From Petrosia ficiformis (Eukaryota > Porifera > Demospongiae > Haplosclerida > Petrosiidae): DNA of 64,000 bases. The stretch spans positions 6,682,501-6,746,500 of the forward strand of contig OX345643.1 in assembly GCA_947044365.1 (NCBI GenBank), read 5' to 3'. The first letter of the stretch is position 1. The number at the start of each line of letters is the position of its first letter. The position numbers and the translations under genes were made by a program. The notes under the pieces were generated by a model. The model searched no databases. It was not told where the DNA came from and was given only the letters and a program-made list of their open reading frames with translations. Of the stretch, positions 24,510 to 63,789 are shown piece by piece.

Positions 24510-24576
24510 TACTTAACAATAACATTCCACCTTAGGCATCCCAACTTGTCCCAAGGTGGAATGTTATTGTTAAGTA
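24510..24576. mobile_element. Perfect 24-bp-arm hairpin, 67 bp
   Basis: ACTTAACAATAACATTCCAC..CTT (24511-24533) and its exact complement (24553-24575) around a 19-bp loop; the element begins and ends with TA. It sits at the edge of the NBEAL relic. Likely a very short MITE. Confidence 0.65.
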
Positions 24577-24758
24577 CAATAACAGTATATAATTAAAATG
24601 TGTTTGCTAGCTAATATAGACAATAACAATGAAACTAATATAAGCCACTGACAATTCAATGACCGATCAATATAAACTTAATATAAACCAAATTATCTAC
24701 AGCTACAAATTTCTATGTAATTACTAACTCTAATTTTAATTTTGTCTTCTTAATGTTT

Positions 24759-27700
24759 TCAAAATTTAATTCCTCTCACTTGTCCAAGTGCTATGCGTTC
24801 TCCTCCTACTTCAGTAACCCCTGTCTTTGCTTGAACAGCAATTCGACTTACAGGATCAATTACGGTGTCTGTCTGAACAGCTATTTTTGTTCCTCCTGGA
24901 CCCTCATGAAACTCAATCTCTTTCAGAGCAATAAGTTGCCTATTAGAGCAGAATAGCATGAATGCAAGTAGAGATCATTTCATGGCATACAGTGAATAGT
25001 GAGTGCTTACGTTTGACTTGAACCTCTTAAACCTGTCAACATTTGCTCTGAATTTGTATTTCGTGATGGGACGGCAACTGTAGTTGTACGAGGTGTCCTA
25101 GGTACCGGTGGTGATGGTGAATACTCATCTTTGGAGGAGTTGTTAAGAAAAATGTAACAACAACAACAACAGAGACATAAAGCACCAGCAAATAAAGTGG
25201 CTGTTACAATACCACCAATAGCTCCAGAACTCAATCCAGCAGAGTTAGCATCATCGTTGCAGTTTATTTCTACTTGAAGTTGATATCCAAACACATTGAT
25301 AAATGGTTTCATAGTTATCCACTGATTAATGGCAGATAATAAAGGAGCATCGTCAGTGAGAGAATAGCCATAAATAAATCCACGAAATTGGACTAGGCTG
25401 CTGTTGTGGCTCTGACAAGTGAAGTTGGAGTATTCAGTAGATAGGAGGTTACCGGATGTAAAAGTATCGGTACATTCTGTGCATATAGACCTCACTCCAG
25501 CCACCATAGCTTGTGCAATTTTTAACATCTTTGCATCTTGATATTGGTCATTCTATATATAGCAGTGTAAATGATGTTATCAGACTCCATTGCCATGGCA
25601 ACTAGATGTCTTCATAGACTCCAAAAGCTATTACATTTTGTCAACCGCATCAACAGAAAGGCTTCATTATATAAACTTTAACTATGAATAACGTTTATGG
25701 ATAGAAAGCTATTAAGACTGCTTTTTTCGTATTTACACAAGTCAGTGTGGGCAAGAAGTCTAAATGTATTAAACCCCATGTAAGTGTGGTCTATTCACGG
25801 CAAAGCCAAGGAGTGAATATACCACACTTACACATTTAGACTAGTCTCGCCAGGCCAGCCCCTCACCTACGCAGAAGAGTGTCTGGTCAAACTCGCATGT
25901 TGCATTCGTGTTTAACACGCCACAGTTTTTGTGGCGTGCTAACCACAGGCAAAGTGTATAAAGTATGTCAACACCTCAGTTTTAATTAATTTCACCCACT
26001 TAAGAAACCCGCTGACTGCAACACTAATGCATACTTTATACACTTTGCTTATGGTTAACACGCCACAAAAACTGTGGCGTGTTAAACACGAATGCAACAT
26101 GCGAGTTTGACCAGACCCTCTTTCGCGTAGGTGAGAGGCTGGCCTGGCGAGACTACATTTAGACTCCCTGCCCACAATCTGATTTGTGTAAATATATGAA
26201 AAGTAGGGCTGGGATGATTAATCAATTAACTCTTTGACTGCTAATTAAATCACATGCACGATCACATGATGCCAATTATTTATTTCAATAATTTGTACTT
26301 GAGAAGATGCAACACTGTTTATCGGGTATTTCTGATGACAGAAGACATCATACTTGTTGTATATCAGTTTCTGATATTAATGATGCTATTGCAAGGTTCT
26401 AGACTAAACATCCATGTTTCAAAAGTAAAGATTATTTGCGATCATGGCTGCTCTCCATATATTTGCATTCTCATTTATGCATTTTGATAAAAATAACTAT
26501 CTATTGAACACTTACCTGACTCACTATCCAGTGAAGTAAAGCCTACTTCATCAGCTGTAGTCTACTACAATCACTATCACTTCCCTCTGTTATCATTATC
26601 ATTCTATATAGCCACATCTGTTGATGTATTTGCCATTGTGCATATGAAAGCAGAAGCCACACAAAGTGTGTATATACAGCTGATAAACTAATTTTCCTAC
26701 TGTAAAAAATAGGCGCTTGGCTTTAGGCTCGGGCAGTCAAAGAGTTAATCAATCAATATTGAAAATACTTCTGATTATCGATTATAAGTCTGTGATATCG
26801 ATTATGCTAATTATTCCAGAAGACATACTTTTTAAGCATGCAAGCAGATAATGCAAGTGACAGGAAGTCTTTTTGATCATCAAATCATGTGGGAGGAGTT
26901 TCCTGTATTAATTGACTTAATTGGCCTAATTATTACTTCCACTGATTTTAATTGATTACCAATCGATTTCAGAATCTCAGCCGATTCCAGCGCTAATAAA
27001 AAGCAATCTTAATGGACTTTCTAACCATTATAATTATATATATAGTCCAATTTTATATAATGAAGACTTTCATTTACAAAATTCAATATTTTTGGTGTCT
27101 ATAATATGAAGAATGGACTACATCTAGTTGCCATGGCAGCGGCAGAGTCTAAACCTATCATTAGTATATACTTACAGCCCATGAAGTGCAATATCCAATA
27201 CCAGATAAACAAAATGTCACTGAGTAGGTTGAAGCAGCTAAAATGAAAGGGAAACAAATGCTACACACATTCCACATTAGAACAATTTATAATAATTAGT
27301 ACAATACCTGCACATTGTGAATTGTCATCATTTGTTGGTAAGAATCCATCAGCACAAGAACAGGAATATCCATCAGAATTAGCACTAAGTAAACAAAGTT
27401 GTTGGCAACCACCATTGTTGATTTCACAAAAATTAGGAGCTGCAGTAACACAATATCATAACATAGTAACCATCCATGGCTTCCGCCATCCTTTATACTT
27501 ACCTTGTGGTTGGCGAAGGGGATGTACTGCTTGCACAGAATATGGTTCATATGTTAAACCAGAATGCAATACTTGATAATTTGCTGGGTCATTGATATCA
27601 GTTGAGTACACACTATCCTCTACTCTTTCTGCCCAATATAGTGTGTTGCTAAGAAGTGTCATCTCCCCAGCATTGTTCAGTATACTTTGAGTAGTCAACA

Positions 27701-30700
27701 GTACTTGTCGGTTACTACCAGAAACTGAAGAGCTTTCCAGTTTTTCTATTGTACTATCTATCCAATATAGTATTTGTGTTTCATAATCAATAGTGAGGGC
27801 AACAGGACCAATAATATTCGTGCTATGAATTATTTGCCTTGAAGTTCCGTCCAAAGAAGCTCTTTCAATTTTATTTAATCCATAATCAACCCAATAAATG
27901 TATCTATTTGAAGAAATATATGCAATCATTTGTAACATATAATAATATATACCTTGTAATCGGATCAATTACTAAATCTCTAGGATATAGTATGTCAGTA
28001 TCAAGCAGCACCTTTCGATTACTGCCTGATAACTCAGACACTTCAATTCTTGAAGTATTCTCATCACACCAGTATAGTTTATCATTAATCCAGTCAACAG
28101 CTACAGAGCCTTTAATTTTATACAAAAGATATATAAACTATGACTAAAAAGATGAGTACTTACCTGGTGTAATTAAATTGTTTTGAGCAATTGTTACAAT
28201 ATTCCCACCATTTAGAGAAGATCTTTTTATTTCACTCATATAAACAGGGAATTTAAAGTCAGCCCAGAATAGAAAATTCTCTCTAAATATTATAATCATA
28301 TGAATAATGTATTTATGTTTAAAGTTGTCAGTGTATACACTGTAAAAATGAATTTGTTATTTTAACAGACCACTTGTTGCCTCAGTTGCACTTACATTTC
28401 TAATACATAGTTAGAAACATGAAATATGAAGATAATTAGCATTTTGTCTGGTTATAATATAGCTATATGGTAAAAAGGAATGTTATGACTACAGTCATAA
28501 ATGCATGTACCATTATACACCATTATACCATATAAAGAGGCTGTTATTGATAACTTCAAAATGAGATAATATGCATAGGAACGATTCGTTTCAAATTATT
28601 GGTTATACTAAAAACAATTGTTATCACTAATCATGCAGTCAGGAATCTACATATCAATATACACCTACTACCATTTAAAGAGGATGTTATTGATAAATTC
28701 AAAATGAGATAATATACATGGGAGGAACAATTTGTTATAGTAAAACTACATTGACTATATAGTCATGCAATCATCAATGTACGTACCAATATACACCCTA
28801 CTGCTACATGTAGAATGCCCAATCATGACTAAAATCATAACATTCCTTTTTATTAATATATTATAACCAGACAAAATGTTAATTATCCTCGTATTTCATG
28901 TTTCTAACTATGTATTATGCACTGTAATAATGAATAGGTTATTTTAACCCTCATTTGGTTACATGAGTTTCAATTCCTCCTGAGACTATATAAATTAATG
29001 CTGGTTTCTTGTTTAGCTAGGTAGCTAGGTTTAGCTAGGTAATGTTTTGATAATAAAGAATGGTTCATACATGTGCTGACTTTTCAAATATCTGTGGAGT
29101 ACGTCACATTATTTGCTATTATAAGTACAACTTCATGTACATATTTATATTACTCTGCAATGAGTGAGTAACCTCTGTTGTTTAGTAGAAATATTGTATT
29201 CTCACTTCACTGATCGAGAATTTAGCGACTAGTCAGCCACCTTGTTTCAGCAATAACACACAGGATGCTTCCTAGACTGATGAAGTAATTCCATCGAGCC
29301 ACGATGGGCTCTAGGATGGTAGAAGTCTTTTCTTTGATATGATAGTTCTTTTTTTAAATTGTTCTTTATTAATAAAAGCTGTTGTTTTCGCAGATGTTGG
29401 AATTGGAATACTAATAATACATCACAGGTTATACCTATAATACTATGCTACGTATATACAGTATATATATAGCTACATCATATTAATTAACAAAAGCAAT
29501 ACATTGTACATGTACTTTAAATACGTAAATCCTGTAATAATTACATACATGTACTGGCTTTTCAAATATCTGTGGAGTATATCACATGTTTGCTATTAAA
29601 AGTACATATTTAATTACTCTGGAATGAGCTAGTAACATCTTTTGTTTTCACAAATAATACACTGCAGGTTGTACCTATATAATACTATGCTATATATATA
29701 GTTACATTGTATTAATATGTTTGTTACCATATGCCTTGTTATATATGACATGTACTTTATATTAGTCAATATAGGTCAAGAACTGTGCATGACTTAGCAG
29801 GAAAAATAAATTAATTAGATTGAAACTCCTGTAACCAACTGAAGGTTAAAATAACCTTTTTACAGTGTGAATGTACACGCAATTGAGGTAACAACTGGTC
29901 TGTTTAAACATTTTTACAGTGTAGGTGTACATTTACAATATTTACAGATAGTGGAACAAATAAGCATGAGGAGTATATGTGTATATATTGTATATATTGT
30001 ATATATACCTGTAATGGAAGTCAGTATCTACGACATTCCTTGGTTCATATGTTAATGTTTGTAAACTAGATCCATCTAAATTCATGGTCTTTATAGTCTC
30101 AACATTTGCCAGCAACAAATATCCATTAGTATCTGAAAAGAGCAGAGAAGAGCTAGTTATAAAATTTTGCATAATTATATTGATAATGCCATGCATACAT
30201 TCTTGCACTATTTCAGATGTGATTTCACTCCAAAATATACTGTACGTTTGTACAACTGTAAACCTAGTGTTATGCAAAAGAAATATTATACTAATCATAT
30301 TAAAATATTGTCACTCTGTCTGCAACTACCGAAATATAAGAGGACCATTGTTAGCAGCAGGGGCCATCCAAGTGAGAGTCAATGAATAATAGTCATTTCT
30401 ATCGGTGTTGTCATGGGTCACAGTTGCCTGCAAAAAAAAACAGGAAATGTATTACTCTATCTTTTATCATTGATGTATGACTCACCATTGGATATGAAAA
30501 TGAACAGGTAACATATTGTGTGTCATTGGGTAGGTTTGAAAAGCTACCTCGAATGCTGTTTGTATTGTAAACAGAATGTGCTTGAATGAGAAATCCTTTG
30601 AATGGAACAGTACCAGAACTGGATTTGAGAGTTACTGTCGAGTAAAAAGATCATGCATATAATTATAAGCCTAAGAGTAATATGATTGACTCACTGTTAT

Positions 30701-30908
30701 ATTGTTGGCCTGGTATGTAAACAAAAGAGGAGGCCACTGCAAACTGTGACAAATCCAATTCATATGGACTAGGAGAGGACTGAGGCAATGTCACACCATG
30801 GTTTGGTTCGAAACTTGAACAGGCACTCGTTGGTGCTCCATCAGGGTAAGCAACAACAACATGAAGAGTGGCGATGATTGCAGTAACGAAAGAGAAGGCT
30901 CTGGCCAT
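24759..30908 (-). CDS. Reeler / YWTD-propeller / EGF transmembrane receptor, copy 2
   Basis: Exons 5'->3': 30908-30695, 30634-30486, 30427-30330, 30263-30199, 30132-30009, 28282-28164, 28109-27953, 27903-27503, 27439-27308, 27237-27176, 25552-25011, 24939-24759: 747 aa. All 12 exons, phases and domains match copy 1, with few substitutions in the ectodomain. The main differences lie at the membrane side: no Ser/Thr array, a five-cysteine instead of eight-cysteine run after the helix, and a diverged proline-rich stretch. The last 60 residues are again strongly conserved (GGTKIAVQTDTVIDPV, GQVRGIKF). Donor and acceptor sites are intact, so it looks functional. Its longer span comes from element insertions in introns. 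Confidence 0.88.
25745..26176. mobile_element. Older inverted-repeat element, copy 2
   Basis: Left end GTGTGGGCAAGAAGTCTAAA and right end TTTAGACTCCCTGCCCACA are inverted. Homologous to 16586-17140 in the same intron of copy 1. It was split by the younger element at 25842-26155. Confidence 0.65.
25842..26155. mobile_element. Fold-back MITE nested inside an older element, 314 bp
   Basis: Ends TAGTCTCGCCAGGCCAGCC and GGCTGGCCTGGCGAGACTA are exact complements. The arms run about 120 bp each (25842-25965, 26030-26155) and include TTAACACGCCACA. Absent from copy 1, so it arrived after the duplication. It ends in TA on both sides. No transposase. Confidence 0.85.
26180..27170. other. Remainder of receptor copy 2 intron
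   Basis: About 1 kb of unique AT-rich intron between exons 27237-27176 and 25552-25011. The matching copy 1 intron is shorter. A 77-codon open frame (26254-26487) has no recognisable feature. GACTGCTAATTAA-type sequence and CAGTCAAAGAGTTAAT face each other at about 26230 and 26735 and may be ends of another decayed element. Confidence 0.5.
28336..29921. mobile_element. Non-autonomous TA-flanked element, about 1.6 kb, composite
   Basis: Ends TACACTGTAAAAATG and CATTTTTACAGTGTA are exact complements. Copy 1 reads GTCAATGTAGGTGTA where copy 2 reads GTCAGTGTA, the element, then GGTGTACATT: a clean empty site with a TA duplication, as for Tc1/mariner-type insertion. Inside, 28919-29871 is bounded by a related pair (GGTTATTTTAACC and GGTTAAAATAACC), so one family member is nested in another. 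28400-28500 and 28815-28925 also form an inverted pair. No open frame resembling a transposase. Confidence 0.8.
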
Positions 30909-31820
30909 TCTTGAACGAGCAATACAGAATGCTATCTTGCAGAAATGCTAACTTGAATTTGCTAGATCTTCGTTATTATAATTATGCAAATTTCCTGCAA
31001 TGATGCACTACTGAGCTTTACGGACTTCTTGCAATTATACATTTAAAACCGATCACGTGAGTTCAGCCAATGAAATCAGTTAACAGAGGATTAGCCATCT
31101 TGCAGAGAGTGATTTGAACTGATTTCATTGGCTGAACTCACGTGATCGGTTTTAGGTCTAAATGTATAATTGCAAGAAGTCCGTAAAGCTCAGTATAATA
31201 TGGGAGGTGAAATCCGCCAAAATATTTTGGGGGTGTGAAACTGGAGGTCAAAACCGGCCCATAATAGTCATCTATGTACTGGCAAAAAGTGGCAATACAT
31301 AGTCAAGACTCATGAGTACGTAGATTTTGTAAACACACAATAAATCACTAATAATAGAATACATCAGGAACTATGATTTCACCTCACCACATGCAATGCA
31401 GTCTCAAATACGTACACGAGACATGATCATCATCGCAGCATATCTTCTAGTAACAGCATCAATTATCTTATTTTGTGAAGAGTTTAAATGATATCCATCC
31501 TTCATTAGATTCTTGTCGTTGGTTTAGTAGATATTTATAAGTTTGGTTGACTAGATTAGTGTTACACCAAAGATTTTATTAAAACAAAGGAATGTAACTG
31601 AACATGAGCCTTGTAACAGAATTAGGTAATAAAAGATAACAATAATGTAATCCATCCATTATCCATCCACCCAAATGTCTTCATTTATTAGATAAAATTG
31701 ACAAATCTCATGCTATTTCTCTTTTCAAACTGTATGACACAGTTGTAGTATTGAACAGTATTTGAACTTAGTGACTATATACCATTGAGACAGTTAGAAA
31801 CATATGTACATATATATTCA
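30909..31820. other. Upstream flank of receptor copy 2 (duplicated block)
   Basis: Matches 20208-20290 and 20700-21310 of copy 1, without the inverted exon copy. It contains the presumptive copy 2 promoter; no clear core-promoter motif is seen. A MITE interrupts it at 31009-31195. Confidence 0.7.
31009..31195. mobile_element. Palindromic MITE, 187 bp, with TA duplication
   Basis: Left arm TACTGAGCTTTACGGACTTC.. and right arm ..GAAGTCCGTAAAGCTCAGTA are complementary for about 75 bp each. The middle is 35 bp (AACAGAGGATTAGCCATCTT..). Copy 1 has GATGCACTATATAATAG at the matching place (about 20705), giving the empty site and a TA duplication. Confidence 0.88.
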
Positions 31821-31904
31821 ATAGTCCAGAGGACGGAGATACGCTTGAAGAGTTACTACCAATGTTGTGTTCACAATGACTAAGTAAAAATATATTAGAG
31901 GATG

Positions 31905-32503
31905 CACTGTAAAAAATGATAGGTTATTTTAACCTTCAGTTGGTTACAGGAGTTTCAATGTAAATCTATTTTCCTGAATGTTGATTTGTTTTTCCTGTTA
32001 GCTAGGTAACATTTACAAGTCATACATCATTCGATCTTGATCTATATAAAGTACATGTCGTATTAAACCATACAGTAACAAATACATTAATATAATGTAG
32101 CTATAATTATACATGCACAGCATAGTATTATAGGTATAAACTGTGGTGTGTTATATTAGTATTCCAATTCTAACACCTGCGAAAACAACATGTTACTTGC
32201 TTATTCTACAGTAATTAGTATAATTATGTACATGAATTTGTGTAAATAACGAAATTAGAGAAGTGATTTACATATACTATGTTTGAAGTAGATTGTATTA
32301 TTTTTGGTACCATTCTTTCTTGGCATGTACCCTATATGTATACTAATAAAGAAGTAAATTACTACTTGTAAACATTACCTATAATATTATAACAAGAAAA
32401 AGAATCAATATTAATTTACATAGTCTGAGGAGTATATTATTAATATTATATTGAAACTCACATAACCAAATGAGTGTTAAAATAACCCATTAATTTTTAC
32501 AGT
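31905..32503. mobile_element. CACTGTAAAAA-ended MITE, about 600 bp
   Basis: Terminal inverted repeats CACTGTAAAAAATGATAGGT and ATTAATTTTTACAGTG, followed inward by GGTTATTTTAACC and GTTAAAATAACCC and then GAGTTTCAAT / ATTGAAACTC. Same family as the inner part of 28336-29921. No coding capacity. Target duplication not clear. Confidence 0.75.
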
Positions 32504-32596
32504 GAACAGATCACGAACAGAGCGATACATTTGGTGAGTGAATAACAATAATTACATAATCTCTGATAATACAAGATGACAGGTAATTACTATTAC

Positions 32597-32597
<1 letters not shown>

Positions 32598-32641
<44 letters not shown>
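32598..32641. repeat. (TA)n
   Basis: Simple dinucleotide run of about 40 bp in the gap before NBEAL; surrounding sequence unassigned. Confidence 0.9.
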
Positions 32642-32642
<1 letters not shown>

Positions 32643-32889
32643 ATTGTAGTACAGTCTGTAATAACAATTGTCACGAGCTTTAGTTTAAGGTGCTACTTTA
32701 TACTTGATGTAGTCAAATTAATATAAATGTACGAAACTATGAGCAAATTAATTAACTGTCGTCTTGAAACACTTTCAATGATATTCATAGATAGAGGGTG
32801 GAGTATACCTCACCCACTAACCACAATGTATGAATAGTGATCATTGTGACGTTAAACTCATGAATATTCATGAGCATATCAATTAAATA

Positions 32890-33065
32890 TAACCATACAT
32901 AAGTACTTAAAGCAAAATACAAAGAGCTGTACTTATGTAGGGTTATATGGAAGTGGTTTGTCTACTTTTGGGTCCCACCTAACCTTGTTTGTATGCTTTT
33001 TGGGTTTTGATATCCCTACATCTTTCATTTTTATTGCAAATTTTTAAAATTATTCTTGTAATACT
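32890..33065. mobile_element. Truncated copy of the 22188-22482 fold-back element
   Basis: Keeps the loop in inverted orientation (CAAAATACAAAGAGCT against AGCTCTTTGTATTTTG) and one full arm (TACTTATGTAGGGTTATATG through CTTTCATTTTTATTG). The other arm is reduced to about 20 bp. It has a 12-bp insertion, GTTTGTCTACTT. Confidence 0.8.
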
Positions 33066-33296
33066 ATATAATGCGTATGATTATAATTATTTGTAACAAT
33101 ATAGGACTGGCTCCGAGAAAACCAGGCTTATGGATTAAAATATAATTTCGAATTTCAAATGAAAATACCCTTGGCAGTTATGGGTTACATATATTGGTGA
33201 TCAACATTTCATTACATAAAAAAGCTTTACTAAGTTCTTAACTTTCCATTGATACCTTCACCGAGGCTTGCAGACCTTTATGTGCTTTGCAGTTTA

Positions 33297-33376
33297 CAGA
33301 ATTAATATTATTACAGTCAAGAAAAATTATTTAATCTCAAAATGGCTTGGGATTGACTGTAATAATATTAATTCTG
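33297..33376. mobile_element. 24-bp-arm hairpin, 80 bp
   Basis: CAGAATTAATATTATTACAG..TCAA and its exact complement TTGACTGTAATAATATTAAT..TCTG around a 32-bp loop. It sits at the left edge of the GNPTAB-derived relic. Structural call only. Confidence 0.6.
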
Positions 33377-33379
33377 AAT

Positions 33380-33995
33380 CAATATAACAGTGTTACTAAA
33401 AAAAGATTCTATATAACAGTTATAATGGTGTTACTACAAGTATAACAGTGTTACTAAAAATAGATTCTATATAACAGTTATAATGGTGTTACTACAAGTA
33501 TAACAGTGTTACTAAAGTGTTACTAAAATTAAAACGGTGTTACTAAAATAGATTCAACATAACAATGTTACTAAAAATAGATTCTATACAACAATATAAT
33601 GGTGTTACTACAAGTGCAACAGTGTTACTAAAATTAAAACAGTGTTACTAAAAATAGATTCTATATAACTGTTATAATGGTGTTACTACAAGTATAACAG
33701 TGTTACTAATTTGTTACTAAAATTAAAACAGTGTTACTAAAAATAGATTCGATAAAACAGTGTTACTAAAAATAGATTCTATTTAACAGTTAGATTCAAC
33801 ACTTGTCAAATGAATGTCCAACTAAAAGTTTATTATCATGATAAACACTAAAGTTGAATATCTTTCTTTACTCCATTCAAGTAATACCTGAATCAAGGGA
33901 GATGATATGATGAAGGTAGTGATGTCATTGAACCTATTAATTAAACATAGGAGCAACCCTCAATACAAAGTACAAACCACGCCCACAATATGATT
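33380..33995 (-). pseudogene. Decayed 5' end of GNPTAB upstream of NBEAL
   Basis: Begins with the GTTACTAAAAATAGATTC minisatellite typical of the GNPTAB intron. 33826-33900 then resembles the exon at 14701-14786 (TATCATGATAAACACTAAA, ATATCTTTCTTTACTCCATTC, AGTAATACCTGAATCAA). 33930-33992 resembles the first coding exon and 5' leader (AACCTATTAATTAAACATAGGAGCAACCCT; ACAAACCACGCCCACAATATG). The first exon has lost its start region and frame. It ends about 90 bp before the NBEAL start codon. Confidence 0.8.
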
Positions 33996-34008
33996 AGTTA
34001 ATTATAAG

Positions 34009-34016
34009 TATAAAAG
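34009..34016 (+). promoter_or_regulatory. Candidate TATA box for NBEAL
   Basis: TATAAAAG, 66-73 bp before the ATG at 34082. Sequence motif only; AT-rich DNA makes chance matches common. Confidence 0.4.
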
Positions 34017-34081
34017 TGTGGGCGTTCACCTCTTGTCTGTGTTTATACATCTTGTCTTAGAAAATCACTATTTTATACCTA

Positions 34082-54899
<20,818 letters not shown>

Positions 54900-55158
54900 A
54901 CCTCTGTACTATACTATGTTCTGTTCAAAAATATATACTTTTTGTGATATTTAATGAATTTTTATTTCAGAGTGTTAAATATATTGTACAAATCTTTTGT
55001 TCTAATAAATACATAACTAATTATATATTATGGTACATTACAAAATTAAAATTCAATATACAAAATGATGATTTTCCTATGCTATGATCCTTTACAAATG
55101 ATTGATCACATGATAAGTCACATGATTACTGAAAATTTAATTTCTGGTCTGTGTTTTT
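54900..55158. terminator. Shared 3' region of NBEAL (+) and GST (-)
   Basis: 259 bp between two convergent stop codons. A plus-strand AATAAA at 55004-55009 and a minus-strand AATAAA (TTTATT at 54961-54966) are both within 200 bp of their stops, so the two 3' UTRs probably overlap. Motif evidence only. Confidence 0.5.
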
Positions 55159-55729
55159 TTAAAGACTTCCTCCACTTGGTTTCACTGGACGCTTTCCTTG
55201 AAATGTCTGCTCAAAAGATGGACGCTCTTTTAATCGCTGTAAATAAGATAATAAAATTGGATATTCCTGGAGAAGTTCACCTTGTTTGATGACCGACGCC
55301 CACCATATATTATATCCAACGACGCAATCTGCAGCTGTAAACTTCTTTCCACATATATAAAGCTTGTCTTTGAGGTGGTCTGATAGGACAGTTGCAACCA
55401 CTTTGAACTGTCTCATTTTATTAGTGACTAGACCCTGATCTCGTTCATCTTCTGAAGTATGTGTCAATTGCATATACAAAGGTTCTAGTATATGGTCAAT
55501 GGTACTTGTAGCATATACTATTTTACTGGAATAGCAAAAAAAAAACAATTGTTATACAATGATACTGTGAACTCTCTCTCTCCTTCCCTCTATCCGTCTG
55601 TCCCTCCATCCTTCCCTCTCTCTCTCTGTTTCTTTCTCCCTCCGTCCATCCCTCTATCCCTCCCTCCCCCTTTATCCCTCTCTCTCCCTCTCTTTCTCCC
55701 TCCGTCTGTCCGTCCCTCCATCCCTCCCT

Positions 55730-55799
<70 letters not shown>

Positions 55800-56540
55800 C
55801 CCATGAAAATAGAGTATACATCTTACTCATAGAATTCAGCCATATTATCTTCACTTGGTAGTAGATCTGGTCCATACTTTCCTGAGAATTCATGAGCAAT
55901 ATAGAGACATATGGCTGCTGATTCAAGAAGAGTTGTACCATCTTCTAATACCAATGCAGGAATTGTGCCATGGGGATGAACCTAAAGAGAGATAAAAAAT
56001 TCAAGAAAAAGCATGAAGTCTCATTCTCAAATGAGTAGATTCAGGAATGAGACCTATTGAAGACATTATCTACACATGTATATTGCTGGTAGTTTCTATG
56101 TAACTGTTAACGTTCACTACTAAATATAGCATTATAGCTAAACTGCATGGATTACATGATATATCATTATTCTTACATAGCCACACCCTAATCTAAATAC
56201 TGTTACATGTATGTAAAGAGTGTCCCATTTTCTACATATATATATATACTTCTTTCTTGTATTTTGGAAGATCCTTTGCGTCTGGTCCATGGAGAGAAAC
56301 TGGTATGATCTCCACCCACTTTTGAATTCCCAACTCATTGATTAACCAAGCACAGCGACATGATCGAAATGGAAAACTATGGAACAGTTTTAATTGTCGT
56401 ACTCTCACAGTCTCCTCATCTTGAAGAACCAATATCTCTTTCTTCGTCCTTCCTCTTATATAATAAATGACTCCACCTATTGTAAGAGTTCCCAATACAC
56501 CAGCCCCTATACCCACCAACAATGATGAACAAGATGACAT
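55159..56540 (-). CDS. Membrane-anchored glutathione S-transferase-like protein
   Basis: Exons 56540-56250, 55981-55827, 55525-55159 (TAA): 270 aa. Residues about 6-27 form a hydrophobic helix (VGIGAGVLGTLTIGGVIYYI) followed by a basic stretch, i.e. an N-terminal anchor. A thioredoxin-like GST N-domain follows (LKLFHSFPFRSCRCAWLINE, then the cis-Pro/glutathione-site pattern GTIPALVLEDG, LLESAAICLYIA) and a helical C-domain with the capping motif FTAADCVVGYN. Soluble GSTs are about 200-240 aa; the extra length is the anchor. The subclass is not clear, and glutathione transferase activity is inferred from the fold only. Its start codon lies 74 bp from that of TBCD on the other strand. Confidence 0.87.
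55560..55800. repeat. (CT)n / (CCTCC)n pyrimidine tract
   Basis: Intron of the GST gene. On the minus strand it is a purine run of over 200 nt. Confidence 0.9.
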
Positions 56541-56614
56541 TATTAATGGGGGCTAGCTAGCTAATTAAAGGGGTGGGGCTAGTAATGGTGTGCATTAATT
56601 AGAGTAGTATCCAC
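56541..56614. promoter_or_regulatory. Bidirectional start region of GST and TBCD
   Basis: Only 74 bp separate the two divergent ATGs (56540 minus, 56615 plus). It contains GGGGCTAGCTAGCTAATTAA and GGGGTGGGGCTAGTAATG, among the more G-rich sequence nearby. The two genes must share promoter sequence, or their promoters reach into each other's first exons. Confidence 0.7.
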
Positions 56615-63761
<7,147 letters not shown>

Positions 63762-63789
63762 GTGAGTTTGTGGTTATAGTGATCAAGTG

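Noticed and set aside
28336..29921. A transposase gene inside the 1.6-kb element
   Set aside because: No frame above about 60 codons lies inside it and no DDE-type motif was seen, so it is non-autonomous.
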